Assembly: GCF_004343305.1 (NCBI RefSeq)
Contig: NZ_SMAF01000008.1
Span: 62,001-126,000 of the forward strand
Length of the DNA: 64,000 nucleotides
Source: Pseudofulvimonas gallinarii
GTDB taxonomy: Bacteria; Pseudomonadota; Gammaproteobacteria; Xanthomonadales; UBA2363
Reading direction: 5' to 3'
A program made the translations under genes and the position numbers. Of the stretch, positions 47,708-59,944 are shown one piece after another (the first letter of the stretch is position 1; each line of letters starts with the position of its first letter). The notes under the pieces are model-generated. The model worked only from the letters and a program-made list of their open reading frames with translations, was not told where the DNA came from and searched no databases.

Positions 47708-50146
47708 ATGAGCAGCGACACGACAGCACCCGAACGCGCATTCGACGAGGCCTCGACCCTGGCGTTCGGCGACTGCGAGCTGGACCGGCGGCGCCGCGAG
47801 CTGCGCCGGAGTGGCCAGGTGGTCGCCCTGGAGCCCAAGGTCTTCGAGCTGCTGGTATTCCTGGCCTCGCGCCCGGAGGAGGCACTGTCGAAGGACGCGT
47901 TGCAGGCCGCCGTGTGGCCTGGCCTGGTGGTGAGTGACTCGGTGTTCTCGCAAGCGATCATGAAGGCGCGGCGCGCCGTCGGTGACGACGGCCAGCAGCA
48001 GTCGGTGATCGCCACCGTTCATGGTTACGGCTACCGTTTCGTCGCACCGGTGCGGACTGCCGCCCCGTCGCCCGACGCTGCAACGGAGGCCCTGTCCCGG
48101 CACCGTTCGGGTGCACCGGCAAGCGGGCACGCCGGATCAAGGCGCATGCCGAGGCCCGCCGCCGCCCATGCGCTGCTGGCCCTGCTGGCGCTGGCCGCGA
48201 TCTGGCTCTTCACTCGCGGCACGGGCGCCGGTCCCACCGCCATCATTGCCGTGCTGCCCAGTGCGCAGGCGGTGGAAGAGGGGCAGGAGGGCACGCTGCG
48301 GCTGGTTACCCGCGCCCTTGACCTGCCCGGGTCCGTGAACCTTGTTCCCGCCGAGAACGTGAAGCGGCTGCTGGACGCGAACGGTGTGCAACCCGACGAC
48401 GACGCACGCATCCTCGAGGTCCTGCACCAGACGATGGGCGTGGACTACCTGCTGCGCACCGACATCCGGCGACGCGGCGACCACTGGAGCACCCATGCAG
48501 TGCTCATCGACCGCGACCTGCATCGCACCGAGCTGGATCCGGGCCCCGGCAGCATGGTGGCCATGGTGACCGGCCTGGGACGCGAGCTGGGGCGCACGCT
48601 GGGACGGACCTGGCCGGAGGTGCTCCCGCCATCTGTCCTGTCCGTGGACGAATTCGCCAACCAGGCCATGGCGCGTGGCCTGCAGGCACTGCTCGGCGGC
48701 GACTCCGCAGCCGCGGCGGCGCTGTTCCAGTCCGCCCTCAGCCAGGATCCCGGCCTGCTGTGGGCGCGCTACGAGCTGGCCCAGGCCTACCTGGGCATGG
48801 GGCAGGCCGAGCGTGCCCGGCCGCTGCTGGAAGAGGTGCGTGACCTGGGCGTCAATGGCGACCCCCGGCTCGGCGCACACGCCTTGACCAGCCTGGGCAT
48901 CATGGCCTGGCGGGCGGGCGACCTGCAGGAGGCCGACACGCTGTTCCAGCAGGCGGCCGCCGTCTACCAGCGCATCGGCCATGACCATGGCATGGCCTCG
49001 GTGCTGGGCAACCTGGGCATCCTGGCCGAGAACCGTGGCGACTTCGACCGGGCCGAGGAGCTCTATGGCCAGGCACTGGTCCGCTTCCGTCGTGCGCATG
49101 ATCTGGTCGGCGAATCGGCCGTGTACACCAACACCGCCGTGCTGGCCAAGCAGCGCGGCCGTACCACCGATGCCTGGCGCGACCAGATGCGCGCCGTCGG
49201 CCTGCAGCGTCGTCTGGGAATCGGCTCCATGCTGGTGCTGAGCCTGACCCAGCAGGCCGAACTGGAACTGGAACTGGGCATGGTCACCCAGGCGGCACAG
49301 ACGCTGGCAGAAGCCCGGCAGCGCGCCGAAGCCCAGGAAGACACGGCCGGACTGGCCGGAGTCCAGCTGGCGGAAGCCCGGCGCGCGCTGGATGACCTGG
49401 ACGCGACCCGGGCCGCGCAGTGGGCGGCGGCAGCGCGTGACCGCTACCGCGAGCTCGGCCACGGCCCCTACGAGGCCCGCGCCGGCCAGCTGCAGGCGTT
49501 GGCGCTGCTGGAGCTTGGCCAGGCCGATGCCGCCCTCGCGCTGCTGCAAGATCTGCCCGCCGACGGCGGCCGCGAGCAGTTGCGCATGCAGCGCGGGCTG
49601 CTGCTGGCACTGGGCGAGGCGACCAGTGCTGCCGCCGCGCAGGAACAGGCGGCGCGTCTGGCCGATGTCCTGGCTGGGCTCTCCGATCCGGTCAGCGCCG
49701 CCTACACCGGCGACGCCATCGCCCGGCTGTTGCGGCAGGCGGGCGATGATGCCGGCGCCATCGGACACTGGCGCGAAGCGATACGTGCACTGGCCCCCAC
49801 CGATGAGCCGCACCGCCGGGCCTGGATGCAGACACGCCTGGCCGCGGCGCTGATCGACCAGCGCGATTACGACGGCGCCGAGGCGCTTCTGGCACAGGTG
49901 GAGAAATGGAATGCGGACTTCGTGCCGGCGCGGTTGCAACGCCTGCGTCTGGCCCGCGCCTTGGGCGATGAAGTCATGGCCGGTCGCCTGGCGCGCGAGC
50001 TGGCGGAACTGCCCGGCGCCGTTGACGGACCGCTGTCACGCGAACTCGCTGTTTCTGGTGTGAACGAGGAAACGGACGCAGCCGTCCCGGGCACGGAAGC
50101 GATCCGGGACAGGGACGGTAACCACCCGGCAGCACCGGCCGCCTGA
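47708..50146 (+). CDS. Membrane transcriptional regulator: winged helix, TM, TPR
   Basis: An 812-residue protein of CadC-like topology. Residues about 15-115 are an OmpR/PhoB-type winged helix (FGDCELDRRRREL, LEPKVFELLVFLASRPEEALSKDAL, SVIATVHGYGYRFVAPV). One membrane helix follows (about 154-171, AHALLALLALAAIWLF). The periplasmic part starts with an adenylate-cyclase/TolB-like domain (TAIIAVLPSA) and continues with about ten TPR-type helices (LGIMAWRAGDLQEADTLFQQAA, LGNLGILAENRGDFDRAEELYGQAL). It lacks a receiver domain. The position opposite the delta-60/IPTL-CTERM-like pair makes those genes likely targets. Confidence 0.83.
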   Translation: MSSDTTAPERAFDEASTLAFGDCELDRRRRELRRSGQVVALEPKVFELLVFLASRPEEALSKDALQAAVWPGLVVSDSVFSQAIMKARRAVGDDGQQQSVIATVHGYGYRFVAPVRTAAPSPDAATEALSRHRSGAPASGHAGSRRMPRPAAAHALLALLALAAIWLFTRGTGAGPTAIIAVLPSAQAVEEGQEGTLRLVTRALDLPGSVNLVPAENVKRLLDANGVQPDDDARILEVLHQTMGVDYLLRTDIRRRGDHWSTHAVLIDRDLHRTELDPGPGSMVAMVTGLGRELGRTLGRTWPEVLPPSVLSVDEFANQAMARGLQALLGGDSAAAAALFQSALSQDPGLLWARYELAQAYLGMGQAERARPLLEEVRDLGVNGDPRLGAHALTSLGIMAWRAGDLQEADTLFQQAAAVYQRIGHDHGMASVLGNLGILAENRGDFDRAEELYGQALVRFRRAHDLVGESAVYTNTAVLAKQRGRTTDAWRDQMRAVGLQRRLGIGSMLVLSLTQQAELELELGMVTQAAQTLAEARQRAEAQEDTAGLAGVQLAEARRALDDLDATRAAQWAAAARDRYRELGHGPYEARAGQLQALALLELGQADAALALLQDLPADGGREQLRMQRGLLLALGEATSAAAAQEQAARLADVLAGLSDPVSAAYTGDAIARLLRQAGDDAGAIGHWREAIRALAPTDEPHRRAWMQTRLAAALIDQRDYDGAEALLAQVEKWNADFVPARLQRLRLARALGDEVMAGRLARELAELPGAVDGPLSRELAVSGVNEETDAAVPGTEAIRDRDGNHPAAPAA

Positions 50147-50444
50147 CAAGAACGGAAGCCGCGCCACGCGGCCCCCGACGTGGCTCTGCCAGGCGACGGC
50201 GTGGATCGGCGGCCGGGTGGTGGGCGCGACGGTGGCGTCCACCCTCGGCGTGCCAGCCCCTCAACGCCGTCATCGCCACGTGGATTGAGGGCAGACCCGC
50301 CGGCCCCGGACCGGTTACGAATGCCGCCTACTGTCACGGAGGCAGAGCCCCTTGCCGCAGGTGGTCCGAGGCCGGCGCCGCCTCGCCATGTCGACAGCAG
50401 GCCGGGTGCCATTGGCGGCACCTGGCCCGCGGTGCCGTTACGCC

Positions 50445-52553
<2,109 letters not shown>

Positions 52554-52755
52554 ACCTTCTCCCTGTACTGGAAACCGGTTTCCACCTTAGCGCGGAACTC
52601 CGATCGCGACGGCTTGAAAGCCCTCGGCCAGCCGCGAACAACGGGTATCCGACCGGATCGCGGGCCGCCACGACCGACGGCAACAGGTTGATCGAAAAGG
52701 GCATAGGGCGCACACTTGCCGCAGCCAGATCGCAAATCGCGAAAGAGGAGGTCGT

Positions 52756-54258
52756 GTGCGCGGCTTTGGGCTATTCCGGAACCTGTTCAAGAGCGAGACC
52801 AAGGAGCCGACGGAACGGCGACAGGAAGCCCGTGTCGACGCCCGCGAAGGTCTGCGCATCCTGATCGTCGACGACTCGGCGACGGTCGTGGCCGTGCTCG
52901 GCCGCATGCTGACCCAGGCCCGCTACGAAACCTATTCGACGGACAGCGGCGAGGCGGCGCTTGAATCGCTCAATACCTGCGTCCCCGAACTCATCTTCCT
53001 GGACATCGTGCTGCCGGGCATGAGCGGCTTCGCCGCGCTGCGCGCGCTGCGCCGCGATCCGCGCACCGCACAGGTGCCGGTCATCATGATCAGCGGCAAT
53101 CTCAAGGCCACCGAGGAGTTCTACGGCCAGCGCATCGGTGCCGACGACTTCATGAAGAAGCCGTTTGGCCGCACGGAAGTCTTCAGCCGCATCCAGCGCC
53201 TGATCGAAAAGGGCCGCCTGCCGCGGCGCGAAGCGCCGGCAGAGCCGCTCGATGACGAGTTGCTGGCGGAAGAAACCGTTCCGTCCGATCACCCGGGCGG
53301 CCCTTCGCCCGACGGCATGGATGACGTTGCGCAGCATGGCTTCGCTCCGGCGCAAGCCGCTGATGCATCCACGCCATCGCCCGACCCGGCCGGCGAGCCT
53401 GGTGAAGACGCGACGGCCACGACATCGGCAGGCATGGAGGCCGACGAAACGGAGCAGGCGGCGGTCGGGCAAGGCGATGAAGCCACACCGGGCGCTGGAA
53501 CCGTCGCCTTTGCCGCCGCGGCATTGCTCGTCGAGGTCGGGCACACCGGCGGTCACGGGGATGTCGTCGACGCCACCGCGGTTTCGGCGATCGACGACGC
53601 CGGAGAGAATGTCGACGTCACCGAAGCCATCACCGCCACCGCGATCGACGCCGGCGAAGACACGGCAGGTGCCGTGGAGGGCGCGAGCCCGGCCAACGAC
53701 GAACCGGAAAACCTCGCCAGTGGTCCGAAAGCCGACGCGGACGGGACGCGCGCACCCGGTACACCGGAGTCCGGCGACAGCGGCCTCCCGGCCAGCATCG
53801 ATGACCCGGTCGCCGCAGACGAAGACGTAGCGCCGGTGCAGCACGGCACCGGGCTCGACGACGGCGCGCCCGACCTGTCGGCGAACGAAGGTCCGGGCGA
53901 GTCCGCGCACGCGGAGCCGGTGGAGTCCAGCGTGGATGCCACGCCCCTGTCCGACGCGCAGCACGAGATCGTGGAGCGCGAACCGATCCTCAGCACGCCG
54001 CAATTCGACGACTCGCCGTTCCCGGATCCGTTTGAGACCACAACCGGACAGGACAGTACAGAGGTAACGCGCGGCAATGGCGCCAGCGCAGCGGACCTGC
54101 CGTCGACCGCGGACTCGATTCCGTTGCCGGATGAAGGCGAGGTCCCCGTGTTCACGCCGGCACCAGTGGATGATGGCGAGGTGCATCCGGCGCTGCGTCC
54201 GGAGCTGCGCGATCCGGATTCCAAGATCATCTACGAGCCACCCTGGGAACGCGACTGA
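52756..54258 (+). CDS. Response regulator with very long acidic tail
   Basis: A 500-residue protein. Residues 33-150 form a complete receiver domain: DD at 39-40, phospho-acceptor Asp83 (LIFLDIVLPGM), Ser113 (MISGN) and Lys134/135 (DFMKKPFG); it resembles PilG/PilH-type stand-alone regulators. From about 160 to 470 the chain is low-complexity, rich in Asp, Glu, Ala, Thr and Pro, with no predicted fold. It ends in a hydrophobic/charged DPDSKIIYEPPWERD. The start is GTG 52756, 5 bases after GAGGAGG. No kinase is adjacent. Confidence 0.82.
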   Translation: MRGFGLFRNLFKSETKEPTERRQEARVDAREGLRILIVDDSATVVAVLGRMLTQARYETYSTDSGEAALESLNTCVPELIFLDIVLPGMSGFAALRALRRDPRTAQVPVIMISGNLKATEEFYGQRIGADDFMKKPFGRTEVFSRIQRLIEKGRLPRREAPAEPLDDELLAEETVPSDHPGGPSPDGMDDVAQHGFAPAQAADASTPSPDPAGEPGEDATATTSAGMEADETEQAAVGQGDEATPGAGTVAFAAAALLVEVGHTGGHGDVVDATAVSAIDDAGENVDVTEAITATAIDAGEDTAGAVEGASPANDEPENLASGPKADADGTRAPGTPESGDSGLPASIDDPVAADEDVAPVQHGTGLDDGAPDLSANEGPGESAHAEPVESSVDATPLSDAQHEIVEREPILSTPQFDDSPFPDPFETTTGQDSTEVTRGNGASAADLPSTADSIPLPDEGEVPVFTPAPVDDGEVHPALRPELRDPDSKIIYEPPWERD

Positions 54259-54542
54259 CGCCGGACGTCGGCACCGGGACGCGGTGTCGCTGTCACGCCC
54301 GTTCGATCCCTGCGCCACCCCATCGTTCACGCCGGTGACCGCGGCAGGATTGCCGGCCCCGCTTGCAACCGTCTGCATGAGTTCAAGCCCCGCTAATTCA
54401 AGCCGCGCGTCCGCCTGACAATGCGAGCGCGCGGTCCCGAATCGCGCGCCGCTGCGGTGGCGTGTTGTCGAACGGGTTGGCGGTGTCATGGCCACGTCGC
54501 TCGTGCTACCGTCGCCGCGCCCCTCACCTGCATCGTCTGCCC

Positions 54543-55223
54543 GTGATCGAAGCCGAATCGCTCAGCCTGCGCTATCCCGGTGGTCGCGAAGCCCTGGGCG
54601 ACCTGAGCTTCCGCATCGACGCCGGCGAAATGGTGTTCATCACCGGCCGCTCCGGTGCCGGCAAGAGCACGCTGGTCAAACTGATCGCCAACCTCCTGCT
54701 GCCTTCGCGCGGCGTGCTGCGTGTCCTGGACTGCGAGCCGTCCCGGCTCGCCCGTCGCCATCGTCCCGGGCTACGGCGACGCATCGGCATGGTGTTCCAG
54801 GACCATCGCCTGCTGCCCAGCCTCAGTGCCGCGGACAACGTCGCACTACCGCTGCGCATCCAGGGTGCCCCCGATGGCGAGATCGAACGTCGCGTGCGCG
54901 CCGCGCTCGACCTGGTCGGACTCGGCCAGCGCGCGCGCGCCTTGCCGGCCACGCTCTCCGGCGGCGAGCAGCAGCGCGTCGGCATCGCGCGCGCGATCGT
55001 GCATCGCCCACCTTTGCTGCTGGCCGACGAGCCCACCGGCAACCTCGACCCGCAGCTGTCCGTCGAGATCATGGCCCTGTTCGAACGACTGGGCGCACAC
55101 GGGACCACCGTGCTGATCGCCAGCCACGACCTGCCGCTGATCCGCCAGATGCGCAAGCGCGTCCTTGTCCTGGAGCAGGGACGACTGCAGGAAGACTTCC
55201 GGCCGCAGGCGGAACCGGCATGA
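54543..55223 (+). CDS. ftsE: Cell division ATP-binding protein FtsE
   Basis: A 226-residue ABC ATPase. Walker [10 protein letters not shown] (K41), Q-loop FQDHRLLP, signature LSGGEQQR (138-145), Walker [13 protein letters not shown] and switch His (ASHD). FtsE with FtsX couples division to peptidoglycan hydrolase activation (EnvC or analogous) at the septum. The GTG at 54543 gives a normal length and [14 protein letters not shown]. It overlaps ftsX as ATGA. Confidence 0.93.
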   Translation: MIEAESLSLRYPGGREALGDLSFRIDAGEMVFITGRSGAGKSTLVKLIANLLLPSRGVLRVLDCEPSRLARRHRPGLRRRIGMVFQDHRLLPSLSAADNVALPLRIQGAPDGEIERRVRAALDLVGLGQRARALPATLSGGEQQRVGIARAIVHRPPLLLADEPTGNLDPQLSVEIMALFERLGAHGTTVLIASHDLPLIRQMRKRVLVLEQGRLQEDFRPQAEPA

Positions 55224-56155
55224 GTCGCGCCAACCTGCGTGGCGAATCACGGCTGCGGCGCCTGCGCTGGCGGCACCAGCGCGCGCGCAAGGACGCCCTG
55301 CTGCACCTGTCGCGGCAGCCGGCGGGCCACGCCTTCGCCCTGCTGCTGCTCGCACTGGCCCTGCTTGCGCTGCTGCTGCTCAAGACCGGCATCGACCAGT
55401 TCCGCCACCTGGGCGCACCGCTTCAGCAGGCACACGCGCTCAGCCTGTTCCTGGACGAATCCATCGACGGCACCGCTGCCGCTGCGCTGCGCGAACAGTT
55501 GCAGGACGACCCGCGGGTCGTGCTGGCGCAGGCCATCAGCCCCGACGCCGGCCTGGCGGAACTCCTGCACGCCGAAGGCAGCGAGGAAGCGTTGTCCGCG
55601 CTGCCCGGCAATCCCCTGCCCTGGGTCATCGTCATCGAACCGCGAGACCGCGATGCGGCGGCGACGCTGGCCCGCGACTGGCGCGGTCGTGCGCAGGTGT
55701 CGGATATCGCCGAGGAATCGCAGTGGCGGGATCGCGCCGACGCGGTGGTGCGGACAGCGCGCGCGGTCCTCACCGGACTGGCCCTGCTGGTGATCGGCGG
55801 CGTCGTGCTGCTGGTCGCCAACGCGGTGCGGACGATCCGCGTCGAAGGCGCCGAAGAGCGCGCGCTTCAGCGCATCTTCGGCGCCAGCGAAGCCGACCTG
55901 CGCCGGCCCTACCTCTATCTCGGCGCGCTGTACGGGCTGATCGCCAGCGTGGCAGCGGTCGTGCTGGCACTGGTCGTGTTCCTGCTGCTTGGACCGGCGC
56001 TGGCCGAACTGACGGCGGCGTTCGCCCTGGACCCGGCCGGCAGTCGTCCAGACTGGCCGTGGCTGGTCGGCATGATCCCGGCAGCGGTCGTGATGGGCAC
56101 CGCCGGCGCATGGCTGGCCTGCCTGTTCGAGAAGGACGTGGAGGCGTCGGCGTGA
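55220..56155 (+). CDS. ftsX: Cell division permease-like protein FtsX
   Basis: A 311-residue membrane protein. A cytoplasmic N-terminal basic stretch is followed by helix 1 ([20 protein letters not shown]), the periplasmic domain ([20 protein letters not shown] and [20 protein letters not shown]), and three C-terminal helices ([60 protein letters not shown]) with the FtsX motif [21 protein letters not shown]. It works with FtsE. Its stop overlaps the GTG of ung. Confidence 0.93.
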   Translation: MSRANLRGESRLRRLRWRHQRARKDALLHLSRQPAGHAFALLLLALALLALLLLKTGIDQFRHLGAPLQQAHALSLFLDESIDGTAAAALREQLQDDPRVVLAQAISPDAGLAELLHAEGSEEALSALPGNPLPWVIVIEPRDRDAAATLARDWRGRAQVSDIAEESQWRDRADAVVRTARAVLTGLALLVIGGVVLLVANAVRTIRVEGAEERALQRIFGASEADLRRPYLYLGALYGLIASVAAVVLALVVFLLLGPALAELTAAFALDPAGSRPDWPWLVGMIPAAVVMGTAGAWLACLFEKDVEASA

Positions 56156-56877
56156 ACGGCGAAGCCGGACAGGCCACGGACCGGATCCGCCTGCACGACA
56201 GCTGGAAATCGCGCCTGGTCGATGTCTTCACGACATCGCCCATGCCGGAACTGCGCGCGTTCCTGCGCGACGAACTGGCCGCCGGCAAGACGATCTACCC
56301 GCCGCCATCGCAGATCTTCTCCGCACTGGACGCGACGCCCTTCGACGACGTCAAGGTGGTGATCCTCGGCCAGGATCCGTACCACGGACCCGGGCAGGCG
56401 CATGGTCTGTGCTTCTCGGTGCAGCCAGGGGTCGCAGTGCCGCCGTCGCTGGCCAACATCTTCAAGGAAATCCAGGACGACCTCGGCCTTGCACCGCCCC
56501 GCCATGGCTACCTCATGCACTGGGCGCGCCAGGGCGTGCTGCTGCTCAACGCGGTGCTGACGGTCGAGCGCGGACGCGCCGGCGCCCACCAGGGCCGCGG
56601 CTGGGAAGTGTTCACCGATGCGGTCATCGACCGTCTGAACCGGGAACGCGAGAATCTCGTGTTCCTGCTCTGGGGCTCACCGGCGCAGAACAAGGGTCGC
56701 CTGCTGGATACGCGGCGCCATCTCGTCCTCAAGGCACCGCATCCTTCGCCGCTGTCGGCCTATCGCGGCTTTTTCGGCTGCCGCCATTTCTCGCGCGCCA
56801 ATGCCTGGCTGCGCGAACACGGCCAGCCCGGCATCGACTGGTCGCTGCCGCCGCTCACGGCGGACACGGCGGCATGA
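56152..56877 (+). CDS. ung: Uracil-DNA glycosylase
   Basis: A 241-residue enzyme that removes uracil from DNA. It has the catalytic water-activating loop GQDPYHGP (Asp75), the Asn in [10 protein letters not shown], and the Leu intercalation loop [17 protein letters not shown] (His197). Family 1 UNG throughout. The GTG at 56152 overlaps the ftsX stop (GTGA), so it is co-translated with a division operon; only 12 bases separate its stop from the convergent DUF6916-type gene. Confidence 0.95.
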   Translation: MNGEAGQATDRIRLHDSWKSRLVDVFTTSPMPELRAFLRDELAAGKTIYPPPSQIFSALDATPFDDVKVVILGQDPYHGPGQAHGLCFSVQPGVAVPPSLANIFKEIQDDLGLAPPRHGYLMHWARQGVLLLNAVLTVERGRAGAHQGRGWEVFTDAVIDRLNRERENLVFLLWGSPAQNKGRLLDTRRHLVLKAPHPSPLSAYRGFFGCRHFSRANAWLREHGQPGIDWSLPPLTADTAA

Positions 56878-56889
56878 GTCGCCGACGCG

Positions 56890-57312
56890 CTAGATGCGGT
56901 TGAACACCACCTGGAAGCGGCGCCCGTCGTTGCCAAGCGGTGAGACCAGCGCTGCGAAGGTATCGCCCTCTGGCGTGAGGATGGCGTGAATGGCTTCGAC
57001 CAGATCGACCGCCTGTTCGGATTCGAAGACCAACGTGAAACAACCGGAAAGCGTCTGCCGCGGCCGCGGATAGCCTTCAAGCGTGGGCGCGGCGACAACT
57101 TCCCGCAGGCGCAGGGAAACCGGCTCGTCGGTCTGTACGGCGACCATGAAGTCGCGACCTTCGCAGGCGCGGAAATGCTCGTAGCTGATGCCGAACGCCG
57201 GCCTGGACGCCGACGCCGACGCCGCTTCCACGGCACCCGCCCGACCTCCCGTCACGCACGCTGCGGTGCCCACGCCTGCAAGCTGCAGGAACCCACGCCG
57301 GTCCCAGGCCAT
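56890..57312 (-). CDS. Exported DUF6916-type protein with Tat-like signal
   Basis: A 140-residue protein. The N-terminus [17 protein letters not shown] resembles a twin-arginine signal (R-R-x-F-L). The mature part ([41 protein letters not shown], then [10 protein letters not shown]) parallels the 98-residue protein at 11119-11415. A GGGAGAG box supports the ATG at 57312. Function unknown; the twin pair in one window, one cytoplasmic and one exported, is notable. Confidence 0.6.
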   Translation of the reverse strand: MAWDRRGFLQLAGVGTAACVTGGRAGAVEAASASASRPAFGISYEHFRACEGRDFMVAVQTDEPVSLRLREVVAAPTLEGYPRPRQTLSGCFTLVFESEQAVDLVEAIHAILTPEGDTFAALVSPLGNDGRRFQVVFNRI

Positions 57313-57471
57313 TTTTCTCTCCCTTGTTCCCCTGCACGCAAGTCTAGCAGCGCGTTGCCGCCGGATGCGGCGATCCGCTGCATCAGCACCTGGGCTGACG
57401 AAAGATCGGATGCCGGCGGCGGCTCTCCGTTAACATCCCCGTCCTGCCGGTCAGCCAATACGGATAACACC

Positions 57472-58056
57472 ATGCAACGCGTCTGTGTCTACTGCGGATC
57501 GAGTCCGGGCAACAGTCCCGTCCACGCCGGCGCCGCACGCGCGCTCGGCCGTCGACTGGCGGAGCGCGGACTGGGTCTGGTCTATGGTGGCGGCCACGTC
57601 GGCGTCATGGGCATCATCGCCGACAGCGTCCTCGCTGCCGGTGGCGAAGTGACCGGCGTGATCCCGCAACGCCTGGTCGATGCCGAAGTCGCGCACCTGG
57701 GCCTGACACGACTTGAAGTGGTCGACTCCATGCACACCCGCAAGGCGCGGATGGCTGAACTTTCCGATGCCTTCATCGCGCTGCCCGGCGGCTTCGGCAC
57801 CCTGGATGAACTCTTCGAGATCCTCACCTGGGCGCAGCTGGGCCTGCATGGAAAACCCTGCGGCCTGTTGAACGTCGACGGTTACTACACGTCACTGGTG
57901 CAGTGGATCGACCATGCGGTGGGCGAAGGCTTCGTGCGGCCGCGGCATCGCGACCTTGTGATGCTCGACGACGACATCGACCGGCTGCTGGACAGGCTGT
58001 CCGCGCATGAACCGGTCGCCATCAGCAAGTGGGTGGACGTCGCCCTGCACGGCTGA
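57472..58056 (+). CDS. LOG family protein (TIGR00730)
   Basis: A 194-residue Rossmann-like protein: [28 protein letters not shown], then the LOG signature [12 protein letters not shown]. Characterised members hydrolyse nucleoside 5'-monophosphates (cytokinin riboside monophosphate phosphoribohydrolase; lysine decarboxylase is a mis-assignment in older databases). The ATG at 57472 begins a standard [10 protein letters not shown] start. It is divergent from the DUF6916-type gene. Confidence 0.9.
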   Translation: MQRVCVYCGSSPGNSPVHAGAARALGRRLAERGLGLVYGGGHVGVMGIIADSVLAAGGEVTGVIPQRLVDAEVAHLGLTRLEVVDSMHTRKARMAELSDAFIALPGGFGTLDELFEILTWAQLGLHGKPCGLLNVDGYYTSLVQWIDHAVGEGFVRPRHRDLVMLDDDIDRLLDRLSAHEPVAISKWVDVALHG

Positions 58057-58313
58057 CGGATGGCGAACGGCGTCGGCAAGACGCGTTGCATAGCGCCGAC
58101 GCCGGTGGCGGGTCCTGTTGCCGCTACCGGGACGTGCACCGTAGGGGCATGCCCGCGTGCAGCCGTTCTGACAGCGTGGAAGGCAGGACATACACACGGG
58201 ACACGCCGGCAGCGCGCGCCAGGCCCGGAATCGACGGCATGGGAACCCGCACTTTGGCCCCTCCCGGGCGTTAATTGCGTGGGCGCGGACATCACTTCAA
58301 GTGGCCCACGACC

Positions 58314-59888
58314 ATGCGCCTGGTATCCCGACCCCGCTTCCGCCCGGTTTTCGGCAGCTTCCTCCTTGCCATGCTGGCATTGCCGGTGTACCCCGCCGAT
58401 TTCCATGTCACCCGCGCCGATGATCCGGCGCCCGACGGTTGCCAGCCCGGCGACTGTTCGCTGCGTGAGGCCATCGCGGCGGCCGGCGCAACGCCCGAAG
58501 CCGACCGCATCCACCTGGGCAGTGGCCTGTTCCACGTCACCCAGGGCCAGATCCAGGTGCTGGGAACGGTGGAGATTTCCGGCGTCGGCAGCGACCAGAC
58601 GCGCATCGTCGGCGCCACATCCGAACCGGTGCTGGCCATGTCGGCCCTGACCGCCCTTACCGTGCGCGGCATGGAGATCGTCAACGCCGGCAACTGGGCG
58701 GTGTCCGCAAACGGTTCCGGCGCGGTGGAGTTCGAGGACGTCGTCGTGCCGGATGGCAGCCGGAACGTCTCGACTTCCGGCGCCGTGGGACTGTCCTTCG
58801 ACGTCGTGATCCGCAACAGCCGCTTCGGCATCGACGATCATGTCGCCTGCCGCCAGGCATCCGGCAAGTGCCACGTCTACGATTCCGAGATTTCCGGTGG
58901 CGTCGCCACCGACGGCGCGGAAGTGTCCCTGAAGGTGGTGCGTTCGGTCATCGGCCCGGCCACGGGCGCCACCCTCAACGGTATTGCCGCGCATGGCACG
59001 GCCGCCATCCAGGTCGAGGACAGCATCGTCCGACGCGCACTCAGGCCGCTTTATCTGCTCGCCGACGGCCCGGCCGTGGCGCCTGCCGCATACGTTTCCA
59101 GGACACGCTTTCTCCACAACCATGGCCCCCTTACGGGTGACCGGCCGGGCATCGTCAACCTCGACGAAGTCGAAATCTTCGGTCATGAAGCGGCGCCGAA
59201 CCAGCAGCTTCCTGCGGCGATGATGATCCATGAAGGCCCGACCTGGTTCCTGCGCCGCAGTCTGGTGCACGGCAACCGCGGCAGCGGCCTTGAAGGCGGC
59301 GCCATCCTGGTGCTGGCCGGCGGCCGGCTGGGAATCGCCAACAGCACGTTCCATGACAACGGTTTCCAGGACAGCAATGGTTTCGGCCATACGATTGCCG
59401 TGTACAACGCGGGCTCCACCCCGGCCATCCTGACGATCCTGCACAGCACGTTCCATCGCGGACCCGGCCTGGCGGCCAATGCCGCCGGTTCGGTGTTGAC
59501 GGTGCGCGGCCCGGCGGCCCAGGTGGTCCTGGGCAACAATGTCCTGCGCGGTACCTGCGAGTTCGGAGGTGGCGCGTCGATCACTTCCGCCATCGGCAAC
59601 GTGGAGGCGCCCGGTGGTTCCTGCGTTCCCGACAATGGCACCAACTTCCATGTCGGCGAGGTTGGACTGCGTATGGGCTCACTGGCCGACCACGGCGGAT
59701 TCACGCACAGTTTCGAGCCGGATCCGGGCAGCTTCCTGCGCGACCGCGCCGATCCGGCCATCTGCCAACTGGGCGGGCTTGACCAGCGTCGCTACATACG
59801 ACCGGGCAACGGCGAGCCTTGCGATGTCGGCGCCATCGAGGCCGGGGCCATTCCCGACCTGATTTTCGCGGACGGCGTCGAGGGCTGA
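58314..59888 (+). CDS. CSLREA-type secreted right-handed beta-helix protein
   Basis: A 524-residue protein. After the signal peptide (GSFLLAMLALPVYPA) comes VTRADDPAPDGCQPGDCSLREAIAAAGATPEADRI, the CSLREA N-terminal domain. A parallel beta-helix follows, with repeats such as LTVRGMEIVNAG, LKVVRSVIGPATG, and LGIANSTFHDNGFQD. The C-terminal CDVGAIEAG resembles a choice-of-anchor type ending, and LIFADGVEG echoes the end of the delta-60 protein. Probably displayed or released outside the cell; no enzyme residues seen. A GTG at 58275 is a less likely start. Confidence 0.82.
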   Translation: MRLVSRPRFRPVFGSFLLAMLALPVYPADFHVTRADDPAPDGCQPGDCSLREAIAAAGATPEADRIHLGSGLFHVTQGQIQVLGTVEISGVGSDQTRIVGATSEPVLAMSALTALTVRGMEIVNAGNWAVSANGSGAVEFEDVVVPDGSRNVSTSGAVGLSFDVVIRNSRFGIDDHVACRQASGKCHVYDSEISGGVATDGAEVSLKVVRSVIGPATGATLNGIAAHGTAAIQVEDSIVRRALRPLYLLADGPAVAPAAYVSRTRFLHNHGPLTGDRPGIVNLDEVEIFGHEAAPNQQLPAAMMIHEGPTWFLRRSLVHGNRGSGLEGGAILVLAGGRLGIANSTFHDNGFQDSNGFGHTIAVYNAGSTPAILTILHSTFHRGPGLAANAAGSVLTVRGPAAQVVLGNNVLRGTCEFGGGASITSAIGNVEAPGGSCVPDNGTNFHVGEVGLRMGSLADHGGFTHSFEPDPGSFLRDRADPAICQLGGLDQRRYIRPGNGEPCDVGAIEAGAIPDLIFADGVEG

Positions 59889-59944
59889 GTGCCTGGCCCG
59901 CCGTGGCCAGCCCGGCAGCGCGCTCCGGTGCCGGCGGTTTCGCC

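Noticed and set aside
58150-58313. Extension of the CSLREA protein to an upstream GTG at 58275
   Set aside because: The added residues (RGRGHHFKW) do not look like a signal peptide, while the ATG at 58314 gives a clean basic-hydrophobic start.
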